This document shows positions 35,587-44,556 of a stretch of DNA of 45,832 nucleotides, piece after piece. The stretch covers positions 1-45,832 of the forward strand of contig JAIFKM010000036.1 in the NCBI GenBank assembly GCA_020049575.1. Reading direction: 5' to 3'. Source of the DNA: Desulfobulbaceae bacterium. GTDB lineage: Bacteria > Desulfobacterota > Desulfobulbia > Desulfobulbales > Desulfocapsaceae. Below the pieces are notes generated by a model. It ran no database searches and had not been told where the DNA came from. It saw nothing but the letters and a program-made list of their open reading frames with translations. A program made the translations under genes and the position numbers. Numbering within the stretch: the first letter of the stretch is position 1; each line of letters starts with the position of its first letter.

Positions 35587-35662
35587 TGTAAAAATAATTG
35601 CTAAGGTTGCCTTTAAAATGTAGTTTTATAGTAATTGATCGGATGGTCCCTTCGTTGAAAAA
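35587..35662 (+). repeat. Partial third copy of the dispersed repeat
   Basis: GTAAAAATAATTGCTAAGG..AATGTAGTTTTAT..GATCGGATGGTCCCTTCGTTG aligns with the last third of copies 1 and 2 (compare ATGGCCCTTCGTTGG in copy 1). The left two thirds and the terminator-like end are absent. It lies between the amidohydrolase fragment and the ABC transporter. Confidence 0.5.
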
Positions 35663-35665
35663 GAA

Positions 35666-35987
35666 GTGTTAACTCACCACCTCATCGTTTTGGTGATGTA
35701 CACTAACAACGAGAACTGCACCATCCAACTAAAGACCAAGGTATTCGGACTTATCAAAGGCAAGGGCATCCTGCTGCACATCGATGTGGCCCAGTCTGTT
35801 AGCAAAATCGTCGCCGGTTTTGGTGCACTGAGCGTCGCCCCACAAGCTATGCACGACTGTCGCAAAAAAGGATTTTCTCGACCTTGCTAAGCATCCAGAT
35901 CAACGGCCACCGCCCTCAGCGGCTGCAGTTGAGCGCATGGAGTATTTCTTTGAAAAGGCTGGGGGTATGCAACTCAGGCAACGATGA
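35666..35987 (+). pseudogene. Possible frameshifted ORF of unknown function
   Basis: The frame reads NCTIQLKTKVFGLIKGKGIL LHIDVAQSVSKIVAGFGALS, then a shift of one base near 35868 continues as KKDFLDLAKHPDQRPPPSAA AVERMEYFFEKAGGM and a stop. Both halves look coding-like, but no family is recognised and no ribosome binding site is seen, so this could be a broken gene or chance. 35988-36274 holds no gene; it presumably carries the ABC operon promoter. Confidence 0.25.
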
Positions 35988-36274
35988 TTTCCAGCGAGGC
36001 TGGCGTCAGACAAAGCTTTGACCACTGATGGTATTTATATCAGGCTTTTACAATAACTGTTATCGGAGGAGGTATACTCGGGCATTCTGGTCATGTGCTC
36101 CATACATCAACTCATCCAATCACAAGGAGGAATCAAGAAGGCAGGAGCCCTCGATAAACAGCCTGCTTTACTCCCAAATCAAGTTCGTGCTAAACCCTGG
36201 TTCTGCAGTCTGCAGGTACGTCAAGATTTCTTTCATATGTTCCACTACCGCCACCCATTAGAAAGGAGAATCGT

Positions 36275-37435
36275 ATGCGTATCCCCGAATCAAACTTCGC
36301 CCTCACCGTCCTGATCTCAAGCGCTCTCACCCTCTCTGTTCTGCTGCAACCAGCCCAGGCAGCTGATCCGACCGGCGAAGGTACACTCTCCATCGTTGCC
36401 TGGCCAGGCTATATCGAGCGTGGCGAAACTGACAAAGCATATGACTGGGTGACCGAGTTTGAAGGGGCCACAGGTTGCAAGGTCACGGTCAAGACGGCCG
36501 GTACCTCAGATGAAATGGTGTCGCTGATGAATCAGGGCAGCTACGATTTGGTCACCGCCTCCGGCGACGCCTCGTTGCGGCTTATTGCCGGTAAGAAGGT
36601 CCAGTCAATTGACATTGCCAAAATCCCCAGTTGGAAACGGCTCGATGAACGTCTGCAGAACGCCCCCTGGCATACCGTCAACGGTGTCCATTATGGTGTG
36701 CCCTTTGTATGGGGCCCCAATGTACTGATGTACAACTCCGCCGTGTTCCCGACAGCACCTACCTCTTGGGCCGTGGTCTTCGAGCCGCAGAATCTGCCAG
36801 ACGGTAAGGCGAATAAAGGTCGCGTTCAGGCCTATGACGGAGCGATCTACATGGCTGACGCTGCTCTCTACCTGATGACCGCAAAACCTGAACTGGGTAT
36901 CAAAGACCCCTACGAACTGAACGAATCGCAGTACCAGGCAGTGCTCGATATTCTGCGTAAACAGCAGCCGATGATCCATCGCTATTGGCACGACTACAAC
37001 GTACAGATGTCCGACTTCAAGAACGAAGGCGTCGTCGTTTCGGGCGCTTGGCCGTTCCAGGTCAACATGCTGCAGGCAGAGAAGCAGCCGATCGCCTCCG
37101 TCGTTCCTCAAGAAGGCGCAACCGGCTGGGCAGATACGACTATGATGGGAGCATCGGCGAAAAACCCAACGTGCGCTTACAAATGGCTGGAGTGGTCACT
37201 GAGCGACAAGGTCCAAGCCCCAGTTTCCGAGTGGTTCGGCGCCAATCCTGGCGTACCTGAGGCGTGTAAGGCAAAAGCTCCGGGAGGATCCGACTTCTGC
37301 ACCAGTAACGGGTTTAACAACTTTTCTCAGATCAAATTCTGGAAGACCCCCCAAGCAACCTGTGCCACGCATGGAACCTGCGTGCCTTACAGCCGCTGGA
37401 CCCAGGACTACATCGCGATAATGGGCGGCCGCTGA
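36275..37435 (+). CDS. ABC transporter solute-binding protein, PotD/YdcS-like
   Basis: A 386-residue periplasmic binding protein. The signal peptide ends at QPAQA (about residue 29). GTLSIVAWPGYIERGE starts the mature domain, with the class II binding-protein core (TGCKVTVKTAGTSDEMVSLM, YGVPFVWGPNVLMYN, GVVVSGAWPFQVNML). The best match is the putrescine/spermidine PotD group, particularly YdcS-type proteins next to YdcTUV. The C-terminus has several cysteines (EACKAKAP.., FCTSNGF.., ATCATHGTC) that may form disulfides. AAAGGAG lies six bases upstream of the ATG. It heads a four-gene transporter operon and likely binds a polyamine or a similar cationic ligand. Confidence 0.9.
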   Translation: MRIPESNFALTVLISSALTLSVLLQPAQAADPTGEGTLSIVAWPGYIERGETDKAYDWVTEFEGATGCKVTVKTAGTSDEMVSLMNQGSYDLVTASGDASLRLIAGKKVQSIDIAKIPSWKRLDERLQNAPWHTVNGVHYGVPFVWGPNVLMYNSAVFPTAPTSWAVVFEPQNLPDGKANKGRVQAYDGAIYMADAALYLMTAKPELGIKDPYELNESQYQAVLDILRKQQPMIHRYWHDYNVQMSDFKNEGVVVSGAWPFQVNMLQAEKQPIASVVPQEGATGWADTTMMGASAKNPTCAYKWLEWSLSDKVQAPVSEWFGANPGVPEACKAKAPGGSDFCTSNGFNNFSQIKFWKTPQATCATHGTCVPYSRWTQDYIAIMGGR

Positions 37436-37571
37436 TTGGTCTCTGCCGGCCTGGCCCCGAAGATCGGTTCAGGTCGTTGCAGGTTTTTGGCGACTAATGA
37501 TTCTGAAGCTCAGATGAATTCGCGCCTTGGCCAAAGGCATTTTCAACTCCAACTCATCCAGGATTTTCGGT

Positions 37572-38591
37572 ATGCCCTTTGCTGTCGAACTTTTAAATGT
37601 TTCTCGTTCTTACGGCAAGGTCCGTGCGCTTGACCATGTCACCGTCGCCATCAAAGAAGGCGAATTTTTTTCGATGCTTGGCCCGTCCGGTTCGGGCAAA
37701 ACGACATGCCTGCGGCTGATTGCTGGTTTCGATCAACCATCCACCGGTACTGTCCTGATCCAGGGACACGACGCAACGGGCCAGCCGCCTTACGAACGAG
37801 ACGTCAACACCGTTTTTCAAGATTATGCACTCTTCCCGCATATGACCATTTTGGAGAACATCGGCTATGGACTGAAGGTCAAGAAAGTTCCTCGGCAGGA
37901 AGTACGGGAGAGGGCGCTACAGGCCCTGGAGATGGTCGCCCTCCCCGATTTCGGCCACCGCAAACCGTCGCAGCTCTCAGGTGGCCAGCGACAACGCATC
38001 GCCCTGGCGCGAGCCCTGGTGAACCGCCCAAAAGTTCTCCTACTCGATGAACCACTGGGTGCCCTCGATCTCAAACTGCGCGAACAGATGCAGATTGAGT
38101 TGAAGCGACTTCAGCGGCAGCTTGGCATCACTTTTATCTATGTCACCCACGATCAGGGCGAGGCCCTGTCGATGTCGGACAGAGTTGCGGTATTCAATGC
38201 GGGAAAGCTCGAACAGGTCGACACACCTCAGAATCTCTACCGACGACCGACAACGATATTCGTTGCTGGATTTGTCGGCACGGCCAACGTAGTTAGGAGT
38301 GAAACCTCCCGATTGATCACCGAGAGGGACACGCCTTTCTCGATTAGACCGGAGCACATCACTCTCATTTTGGAGGGAAGCAAACCGCGGGATATCCAGA
38401 TACTCGGCCGGTTGATTGATATCCAGTACTACGGAGCCCACAGTCGTTATGAAGTCGAAGTGGAGGCCGGCCAGCTGTTCTCCGTCCAGGTGGCCAGCGA
38501 CCAACTGGATGCGACAGTGCTACCGAGTGTCGGCGCCCAGGTGATGATCGGCTGGGACCGTTCATCGATGATCTCTCTCGATGAATGTTAG
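37572..38591 (+). CDS. ABC transporter ATPase, PotA/YdcT-like
   Basis: A 339-residue ATPase. Walker A is GPSGSGKTT at 37-45, Q-loop [12 protein letters not shown], signature [15 protein letters not shown], Walker [12 protein letters not shown], and H-loop [12 protein letters not shown]-terminal TOBE-like regulatory domain (about 235-330) closes it, as in spermidine/iron/sulfate importers. ATG at 37572 ([10 protein letters not shown]) is chosen; CAGGA lies nine bases upstream, and the extension back to 37527 is not family-like. It energises the transporter built from the flanking genes. The permease starts nine bases after the stop. Confidence 0.93.
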   Translation: MPFAVELLNVSRSYGKVRALDHVTVAIKEGEFFSMLGPSGSGKTTCLRLIAGFDQPSTGTVLIQGHDATGQPPYERDVNTVFQDYALFPHMTILENIGYGLKVKKVPRQEVRERALQALEMVALPDFGHRKPSQLSGGQRQRIALARALVNRPKVLLLDEPLGALDLKLREQMQIELKRLQRQLGITFIYVTHDQGEALSMSDRVAVFNAGKLEQVDTPQNLYRRPTTIFVAGFVGTANVVRSETSRLITERDTPFSIRPEHITLILEGSKPRDIQILGRLIDIQYYGAHSRYEVEVEAGQLFSVQVASDQLDATVLPSVGAQVMIGWDRSSMISLDEC

Positions 38592-38600
38592 GGGGCGACC

Positions 38601-39533
38601 ATGACCCATGCAACTGCCGATACAAACCTTCCGCGCCATTTCTCCACCTACCTTTACAGGCACGGCACCCTGTATCTGCTTCTCCTGTTGACCCCTCCGT
38701 TGCTCTGGTTCGGCATTGTATACCTCGGGTCCCTGTTCGCCCTGCTAATCCAGAGCTTCTATACCTTTGACGATTTCTCAATGACGGTTCTGCCCCGGTT
38801 CACCCTGAAGAACTACCAGGGGCTATTTGCGGCCGCCAACCTCGACATTGTCCTCCGCACATTTTCCATGGCGGCATCAGTCTCAGTCTTCTGCGCCTGT
38901 CTCGGTTTTCCCATCGCCTACTATATGGCACGCTACGCCACCGGTTGGCAAAGAGGCTTTTTCTATATCGCCGTCCTGCTGCCGATGTGGGCCAGCTACA
39001 TCGTCAAGGCCTACTCCTGGACCGTCATCCTGGCAAAAGGTGGTATCGTCTACTGGTTCATCGACAAAGCTGGCCTGACTCCCCTCATCGAGGCCCTGCT
39101 TGACATCCCCTTTCTCGGCGGCAACACCCTGTCCACATCACATCTCGGCCGTTTCCTGGTCTTCTCCTATATCTGGCTACCGTTTATGATCCTGCCGATA
39201 CAGGCCTCCATCGAGCGGATCAACCCAAACCTGTTGGCTGCCTCGGCCGATCTCGGGGCCCGACCGTCCCAGACCTTCACAACGGTTTTACTCCCCCTGG
39301 CCACCCCCGGGGTCATCGCCGGCTCGATCTTCACCTTCTGCCTGACCTTCGGCGATTTCATCATCCCAACATTAGTCGGCCCTTCCGGCCTGTTCATTGG
39401 CACCATGGTCTACACCCAGCAGGGAGCCATCGGTAACATCCCGATGGCAGCCGCCTTCACGGTCGTCCCCATCATAGTGATCGGCCTCTACCTGATATTC
39501 GCCAAACGCATGGGGGCATTCGATGCACTCTGA
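38601..39533 (+). CDS. ABC transporter permease, PotB/YdcU-like
   Basis: A 310-residue inner-membrane protein with about six helices. A long N-terminal helix ([33 protein letters not shown]) is followed by the BPD_transp_1 core, with [20 protein letters not shown] as the cytoplasmic EAA loop that contacts the ATPase. It matches the first permease of polyamine importers. Translation begins nine bases after the ATPase stop, with GGGGGCGACC before the ATG. Its last 11 bases overlap the start of the second permease. Confidence 0.93.
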   Translation: MTHATADTNLPRHFSTYLYRHGTLYLLLLLTPPLLWFGIVYLGSLFALLIQSFYTFDDFSMTVLPRFTLKNYQGLFAAANLDIVLRTFSMAASVSVFCACLGFPIAYYMARYATGWQRGFFYIAVLLPMWASYIVKAYSWTVILAKGGIVYWFIDKAGLTPLIEALLDIPFLGGNTLSTSHLGRFLVFSYIWLPFMILPIQASIERINPNLLAASADLGARPSQTFTTVLLPLATPGVIAGSIFTFCLTFGDFIIPTLVGPSGLFIGTMVYTQQGAIGNIPMAAAFTVVPIIVIGLYLIFAKRMGAFDAL

Positions 39534-40332
39534 CAGAAAAAGTCCACTCTTGCTCAGGATCGTCGCCTTCGGTGGAATCATCTTCCTGCACTTCCCGATC
39601 GCGGTAATTATCATGTACGCCTTCAACACCGAAGAGAGCGCTTTCAGCTTTCCGCTGCAGGGGTTTACTTTCAGGTGGTTTGCAGCGGCCTTTGAGCGCC
39701 GTGACATCGTCGATGCGATTATCCTCTCACTGAAGGTGGCAACCATGGCGACCACTATCGCCATGGTTTTGGGAACCATGGCGGCCGCAGCACTCTACCG
39801 GAAAAAATTCTTCGGCAGAGAAACAATCACCCTGATGTTCATCCTTCCCATCGCCCTGCCAGGCATCATCACTGGTGTCGCCCTGCTCTCGGCCTTCAGG
39901 ATGGCAGGCTGGGAACTCAATTACTGGACTATCGTCGCCGGCCATGCCACATTCTGCGTAGTTGTCATCTACAACAACGTTATTGCCCGTTTCCGCCGGA
40001 CCTCCCAGAATCTGATCGAGGCATCAATGGATCTCGGAGCCGATGGTATCCAGACCTTCTTCCACATCATCCTGCCGAACATCGCTACCTCCCTGCTGGC
40101 CGGCGGCGTACTGGCCTTTGCCCTCTCCTTTGATGAGATCATCGTCACCACCTTCACAGCCGGTCCCGAGCGCACGCTACCGATTTGGCTGCTCAACCAG
40201 TTAACTCGCCCACGTGACGTGCCGATCACCAACGTGGTGGCGGTGATGGTGATGGCGGCGACCATGATTCCAATCCTCGCGGCCTACTACCTGACCCAAG
40301 GAACCGAATCGATTGAGGGCAGTAGTAAATAA
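39523..40332 (+). CDS. ABC transporter permease, PotC/YdcV-like
   Basis: A 269-residue second permease. About six helices are predicted ([20 protein letters not shown] at the start), with the EAA loop [20 protein letters not shown]. It pairs with the first permease to form the channel. The start overlaps the end of that gene by 11 bases, typical of translational coupling. Last gene of the operon; it ends 25 bases before repeat copy 2, and no clear intrinsic terminator is seen. Confidence 0.93.
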   Translation: MHSDRKSPLLLRIVAFGGIIFLHFPIAVIIMYAFNTEESAFSFPLQGFTFRWFAAAFERRDIVDAIILSLKVATMATTIAMVLGTMAAAALYRKKFFGRETITLMFILPIALPGIITGVALLSAFRMAGWELNYWTIVAGHATFCVVVIYNNVIARFRRTSQNLIEASMDLGADGIQTFFHIILPNIATSLLAGGVLAFALSFDEIIVTTFTAGPERTLPIWLLNQLTRPRDVPITNVVAVMVMAATMIPILAAYYLTQGTESIEGSSK

Positions 40333-40356
40333 TGCCATGCCCTGCTACTCAGGAAG

Positions 40357-40637
40357 AGTCTTAGCTTGCAGCTTTGCTTAAATGGTTAAGATTGGCAGCA
40401 ACATCCTCTTTAATTTTTTCTACAAGACTTAACCACTCTGAAGAAAAAGGAATTTATCGAAAAAGACATTCATGGGTTGATATTGACCTCGTTGTTGAAT
40501 GACCGCCGGTTGGTCTAATGCCGGTTATTGGTTTCAGAGTAAAAATATTTGCGGAAGTTGTCGGGGAAAGGTAGCTTTGATGCATACGATCGAATGAGCA
40601 TTCGTTGGAAGGGGCTTTTTGGGGAAGCCCGAAGAAG
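40357..40637 (+). repeat. Imperfect dispersed direct repeat, copy 2
   Basis: Collinear with copy 1 at 33460-33736. It begins TTAGCTTGCAGCTTTGC, continues through the identical core GTTGATATTGACCTCGTT at 40477, and ends in GGGGCTTTTTGGGGAAGCCC. The terminator hairpin seen in copy 1 is mutated, but the GGGCTT/AAGCCC alternative stem persists. Together with copies 1 and 3 it frames the amidohydrolase and ABC operon. The remaining 40638-40791 lies before the NfeD-SPFH fusion and shows no gene. Confidence 0.8.
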
Positions 40638-40791
40638 GCGACCTTATCACCTATCATCCCATCATCCACCCCAGCACTCCTCTTCGCGTCCCGACGGTAT
40701 ATTGCCTGATGACGATTTTTGAGCTTATGCTGGATTTGCTTGGCCGGACATTGATGTCAGTGAGTTCACACCAACCATTTCGGAGAATCGC

Positions 40792-41544
40792 ATGGACGTG
40801 CAATACTGGCATTGGCTCGTTTTTGGATTGATCCTCATCATTGCTGAGGTCTTCATCCCAAGCTTCACCATTTTCTGGTTCGGTCTCGGAGCGTTGGCCG
40901 TAGGCGGCATTCTCTGGATTTCGCCCATGGAACTGACTGCGCAACTCCTGCTCTGGGCATTTTTTTCCGCCCTCCTTACCGCGTTCTGGTTCGTGGTCAT
41001 GAAGCCGCGCATGCTCGACAAGACCCTGGTTCAGACGTCGTTGCGATCCATCATCGGCGAAATGGATCTTGACGACGCCCTGTCCTCTCGAGACAGAATC
41101 AAAGCCAGACTGAAGGAAACCATCTCCGACGACATTTCGGACTGGGGTATTACACTCAAGACCGTGGAGATTCAGGACATCAACCCATCCGACACCATGC
41201 AGCACGCAATGGAGGAGCAGGCCGCTGCCGAACGGGCCCGCCGGGCTACGGTGACCCGGGCCGAAGGCGACAAGACTGCGGCCATCCTGCAGGCCGACGG
41301 TCGCCTGGAAGCTTCCCGCCGCGACGCCGAGGCCAAGGTCGTGCTGGCAGAAGCCGATCAGGCAGCCATCAACAAGGTTTCCGAAGCCAGCAAGAGCGGA
41401 GAATTGCCCCTGGTTTTCCTGCTCGGCCAGCGTTACGTGGACGCAATGCGCTCCATGGCAGAGGCGAACAACGCCAAGATCGTGGTCCTTCCGGCCGATC
41501 TGCCGGCAGCCGTGCGTGGGATCATGGGCACGCTGGGGAAATAG
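40792..41544 (+). CDS. NfeD-SPFH (stomatin) fusion protein, apparent deletion product
   Basis: A 250-residue hybrid. Residues 1-77 are a short NfeD membrane module: HWLVFGLILIIAEVFIPSFT, then IFWFGLGALAVGGILW and LLLWAFFSALLTAFWFVVMK, ending in KPRMLDKT. From about residue 79 it becomes the second half of an SPFH/stomatin protein: LVQTSLRSIIGEMDLDDALS, WGITLKTVEIQDINP, and the Ala/Glu-rich coiled coil ERARRATVTRAEGDKTAAIL. The NfeD soluble domain and the SPFH N-terminal anchor with the first half of the band-7 domain are missing. In most genomes nfeD and the stomatin gene are adjacent and separate, so this probably arose by an in-frame deletion. GGAG precedes the ATG. It may still act in membrane microdomains. 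Confidence 0.85.
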   Translation: MDVQYWHWLVFGLILIIAEVFIPSFTIFWFGLGALAVGGILWISPMELTAQLLLWAFFSALLTAFWFVVMKPRMLDKTLVQTSLRSIIGEMDLDDALSSRDRIKARLKETISDDISDWGITLKTVEIQDINPSDTMQHAMEEQAAAERARRATVTRAEGDKTAAILQADGRLEASRRDAEAKVVLAEADQAAINKVSEASKSGELPLVFLLGQRYVDAMRSMAEANNAKIVVLPADLPAAVRGIMGTLGK

Positions 41545-41667
41545 CGCAGACAACCTTACGCCTCCCCTTGTCTGAAAAGAGCGTTTCGCTGTTTCATGCC
41601 AAGGTCTCAGTTTCGATATCGAGGGCTGAAGCTGAGGAAGAACCGGCAGTAGAGGAGACCAAGTCCA

Positions 41668-42612
41668 TTGATTCAACTAAATGTCGATCTTCTCCCAGCC
41701 CGTATCGTGCAGCGGGGGTCTCTCGTCCTGGCAAGCCTGGCTGTCTTCTTCGGAGCAAGCTTCACTATTCTGCCAATAGCTGCCCTCTTCAAGGCTGTGG
41801 CCGAAGAAGGATGGAGTCATGATGCCGCGCAGGCCGTTTTCTGGTTTCTCATTCCCTGCACCTTGTTCCTTGCCATTCTGCTCTGGGGGCTCAACCAGTT
41901 TGTTTTCCAGTTAACTATTCTCCTTGATGCGCAGAGAGTTCGTTGGCAAAAACGGACACTACTCGGTACAACCGAGGTCGTCGAGCCACTCGCTGGTTTT
42001 CTGGGTATTTGCGGACAGACTCGCCACGACAGTGATGAAGGGACTTTCTATGAATTGCTGCTGCAGCATCGAGAAGCCGGAAAAAACGTCCTTCTTTATC
42101 AGGCCGATGAACCGGAACAATTGCATGACCTCTGGAAGCGCTACTGTCGAGTCTTCAAGGTGAAACCCGTTGAGTTTCTGGCGCCCACTGAGCCTTTCTC
42201 CCGTGAAATTGAAGATCTGGGCCGTTCTCTCATCTCCCTCATTCAAGAAGGCAGGCTGGTCCTTCCGAATCCGGGGCAACCTCCACCAAATATAATGGTG
42301 GAGCAAACTGCTGAACATGCCCTTATCCACATTGCCAAAAAGAAGTCTTTGCTGGTAAGCAAAGAAGAGCTGCGCCTCGGCTTAGACGGCGGGATCTCAA
42401 TTCCGGTTGATACGGTCGATAGCATCACTATTGAGCCCTCACGACCGCTTTCTACCAAGCCTTGGTTGAAGCTCGTTTTCAGCAAAAAGATATCAACAGA
42501 AACGTTGGATCCCGTAACATTTTCACTCTCTATGCCTCTAGTGGAAGGATTGTCTCTTGAGTCGCTACAGTGGCTACAACGGTTTGTTCTGCGCAGTCTT
42601 GCAGGGGTTTAA
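41668..42612 (+). CDS. Uncharacterised two-helix membrane protein
   Basis: A 314-residue protein with two N-terminal membrane helices (LVLASLAVFFGASFTILPIA at about 19-38; AVFWFLIPCTLFLAILLWGL at about 56-75) and a large cytoplasmic domain. The latter has beta-rich segments (FVFQLTILLDAQRVRWQKRT, GISIPVDTVDSITIEPS). The layout suggests a PH-like or DUF-type domain, but no family is recognised. TTG at 41668 is the start: AGAGGAG lies ten bases upstream and no ATG exists nearby. It follows the NfeD-SPFH fusion by 123 bases and may be in its operon, consistent with a membrane-associated role. Confidence 0.65.
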   Translation: MIQLNVDLLPARIVQRGSLVLASLAVFFGASFTILPIAALFKAVAEEGWSHDAAQAVFWFLIPCTLFLAILLWGLNQFVFQLTILLDAQRVRWQKRTLLGTTEVVEPLAGFLGICGQTRHDSDEGTFYELLLQHREAGKNVLLYQADEPEQLHDLWKRYCRVFKVKPVEFLAPTEPFSREIEDLGRSLISLIQEGRLVLPNPGQPPPNIMVEQTAEHALIHIAKKKSLLVSKEELRLGLDGGISIPVDTVDSITIEPSRPLSTKPWLKLVFSKKISTETLDPVTFSLSMPLVEGLSLESLQWLQRFVLRSLAGV

Positions 42613-42636
42613 GTCAAGCTCTTAGTGGATAGCAGG

Positions 42637-42720
42637 ATGACAGATCAACCGCCGGTACCAGCCGAAGTAAAACCTCCCGTGAATAGATTTTCCCCTATGT
42701 TTCCAAGTGAAAGCAGGTGA
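42637..42720 (+). CDS. Short ORF or truncated gene start
   Basis: A 27-residue frame, MTDQPPVPAEVKPPVNRFSP followed by MFPSESR, begins 24 bases after the membrane protein gene. Its Pro-rich start resembles the cytosolic N-terminus of a membrane protein, so it could be what is left of a gene interrupted before the CorA insertion. There is no strong ribosome binding site. 42721-42930 has no other gene. Confidence 0.25.
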   Translation: MTDQPPVPAEVKPPVNRFSPMFPSESR

Positions 42721-42930
42721 TGCCTCTTACCTATACTCTTCAAATATCAGATAAAAAGGGATGATGGCATCAGGAACAATCAAGGATTATAAATGCTTCA
42801 TCAAACGCAAGTTTTCTTGAAATATTGTTTGATTTTCTGAAGTTCAAAATGCTCCATTTCTGGGGTGATTTTTGGTTCTTCTCAAAGACAAAATAATCAG
42901 GAAGCATATTCATCTGAACAGGAGTCAAAA

Positions 42931-43929
42931 TTGACTGTAGAAGAGACCAATACCAAGCCCTCGATGATTGTGAATAGCGTTGCATATCGGGATGGCAAAC
43001 GCATCGGTGAGGTGACGATCGAAGCGATCAGCGAGGTGGTAAAGGAGCCGCATACCTTTGTATGGGTTGGACTGCACGATGCCGATCCGTCGCTGCTCCT
43101 GAAGATTCAAGAGGAATTCGATCTGCACGAGCTGGCGATCGAAGATGCGTTGAACGCACATCAGCGGCCCAAACTTGAGACCTATGGCGCTTCGCTCTTC
43201 ATCGTCGTGAAATCAGCGCAGATGCTTGATGGGCGTGTGTCGTTTGGCGAGACGCATTTCTTCGTCGGCGCCAATTTTCTGGTATCGGTACGCCACGGTT
43301 GCACACAGAGCTATGCGCAGTTGCGCGTGCGCAGCGAGCAAATGCCGCACATGCTGGCGAAGGGTCCGGCGTATGCGCTGTATGTGCTCCTCGATTTCAT
43401 CGTCGATAATTATCAGCCCGTGATGACGCATTTCGAGCAGGAGTTTGAGTGTCTCGAGGCCGATATTTTCAAAGGTCAGTTTCAAAGTGAGGCGATCGAA
43501 CGTCTTTACGATTTGAAAACGCAATTGCACGAACTGCGCAATGCGGTGACGCCGATCGAAGATATAGCGCTGCAACTAACGCGCTTGCACGCCGATTTGA
43601 TTCCCAAGGAAATGAATCCGTATTTCCGCGATGTGCACGACCACGTCTCGCGCATCATCGCGACACTCGACGGCCTGCGCGAAATGCTGATCACTGCGAT
43701 GCAAGTCAATCTTGCACTGGTTGCGGTGAAACAAAATGAAGTGGTGAAAGCACTCGCCGGGTGGGGAGCGGTGCTCGCCGTACCCACTGTCGTGTTCAGT
43801 CTCTATGGCATGAATTTTCAGGTGATGCCCGAGTTGCAATGGTACTTTGGTTATCCACTTGTGGTCACGGGCACGGCTATCGGTTGTCTGCTGCTGTACA
43901 GAAAGCTTAAGCGCTCGGGTTGGCTCTAA
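42931..43929 (+). CDS. CorA-family magnesium/metal transporter
   Basis: A 332-residue CorA protein. The cytoplasmic N-terminal domain (HTFVWVGLHDADPSLLLKIQ EEFDLHELAIEDALNAHQRP) leads to long stalk helices, then two C-terminal membrane helices with the signature YGMNF between them (VLAVPTVVFSLYGMNFQVMP), and a basic tail RKLKRSGWL. It forms a pentameric Mg2+ or Co2+ channel. TTG at 42931 (GGAG six bases upstream) is chosen over GTG at 42865. Codon use is noticeably different from neighbours: GCG, CGC, TTG and GTG are favoured, GCC is rare. That suggests recent acquisition from a betaproteobacterium-like donor. Confidence 0.9.
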   Translation: MTVEETNTKPSMIVNSVAYRDGKRIGEVTIEAISEVVKEPHTFVWVGLHDADPSLLLKIQEEFDLHELAIEDALNAHQRPKLETYGASLFIVVKSAQMLDGRVSFGETHFFVGANFLVSVRHGCTQSYAQLRVRSEQMPHMLAKGPAYALYVLLDFIVDNYQPVMTHFEQEFECLEADIFKGQFQSEAIERLYDLKTQLHELRNAVTPIEDIALQLTRLHADLIPKEMNPYFRDVHDHVSRIIATLDGLREMLITAMQVNLALVAVKQNEVVKALAGWGAVLAVPTVVFSLYGMNFQVMPELQWYFGYPLVVTGTAIGCLLLYRKLKRSGWL

Positions 43930-44556
43930 ATTCAATCGATCCTGCTGGAATAACGGGGATATCCTAACGCATTTCGTGCTTGCCGATTACCATCACCGGT
44001 AATAAGGGACACCGTCGAAAAGGCTGCGAACAAGATTCGCAGCCATGGGCGTGCTGACCGAGCATGAGGATTGGATTCGTTTCACGCATTACTTGAGTTT
44101 TCTTTGATGCGAGTACTCGATTCGTAGGCAAAGGTAAATTGCTGTTGCCTTTGCCAAGAGCCTTTTTTGCCGTAGCATCAAGCCATGTGGGTATCAGGCA
44201 GTGGAGATCAAATGTAGTAGCCGTCGCCGCATCCGTTTCCAAGGAGCAATCTTGAGGTATGCCGACAGAATTTAATCTGCCGGCATACCTTTTTTCCACC
44301 TCTTCGCAAATCCCATGACATCCGGTCCACCCGAGCAAAAGCAGCAAAATACCCCCGCCATCGCCGGATTAATCACACCCATACGGAACACGCATTGCCA
44401 AGTGTGAAATCAATCAATACAGGTCATTCTCAGGGCTCGTTTTCACTGGGACATTTCACATAAAAACGAAAGGGAAGATTTGGGAATATCTGAAAAAGAT
44501 TCGAATCTATTTTTACCCTTTTACTTGCGTTGCATGTTTTGCCAAACTTACAGCCA
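43930..44556. other. Gene-poor region after corA
   Basis: No credible gene is found. A 127-codon minus-strand open frame (43964-44347) spans the strong terminator at 44255 and has no family likeness or ribosome binding site, so it is not accepted. A GCTGCGAA/TTCGCAGC hairpin at 44020-44043 is present. Confidence 0.4.
44255..44295 (+). terminator. Strong Rho-independent terminator downstream of corA
   Basis: AGGTATGCCG-A-CAGA pairs with TCTG-C-CGGCATACCT around an ATTTAA loop (fourteen pairs, one mismatch) and is followed by a run of six Ts. It lies 326 bases after the CorA stop. It ends either that transcript or a small RNA made from the intervening DNA. Confidence 0.8.

Noticed and set aside
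33460-40637. Integron cassette array with attC sites
   Set aside because: The repeats sit at gene boundaries, but no GTTRRRY/RYYYAAC core pair or integrase was found.
43964-44347. 127-codon minus-strand ORF after corA
   Set aside because: Runs through a strong terminator hairpin; no ribosome binding site or family features.
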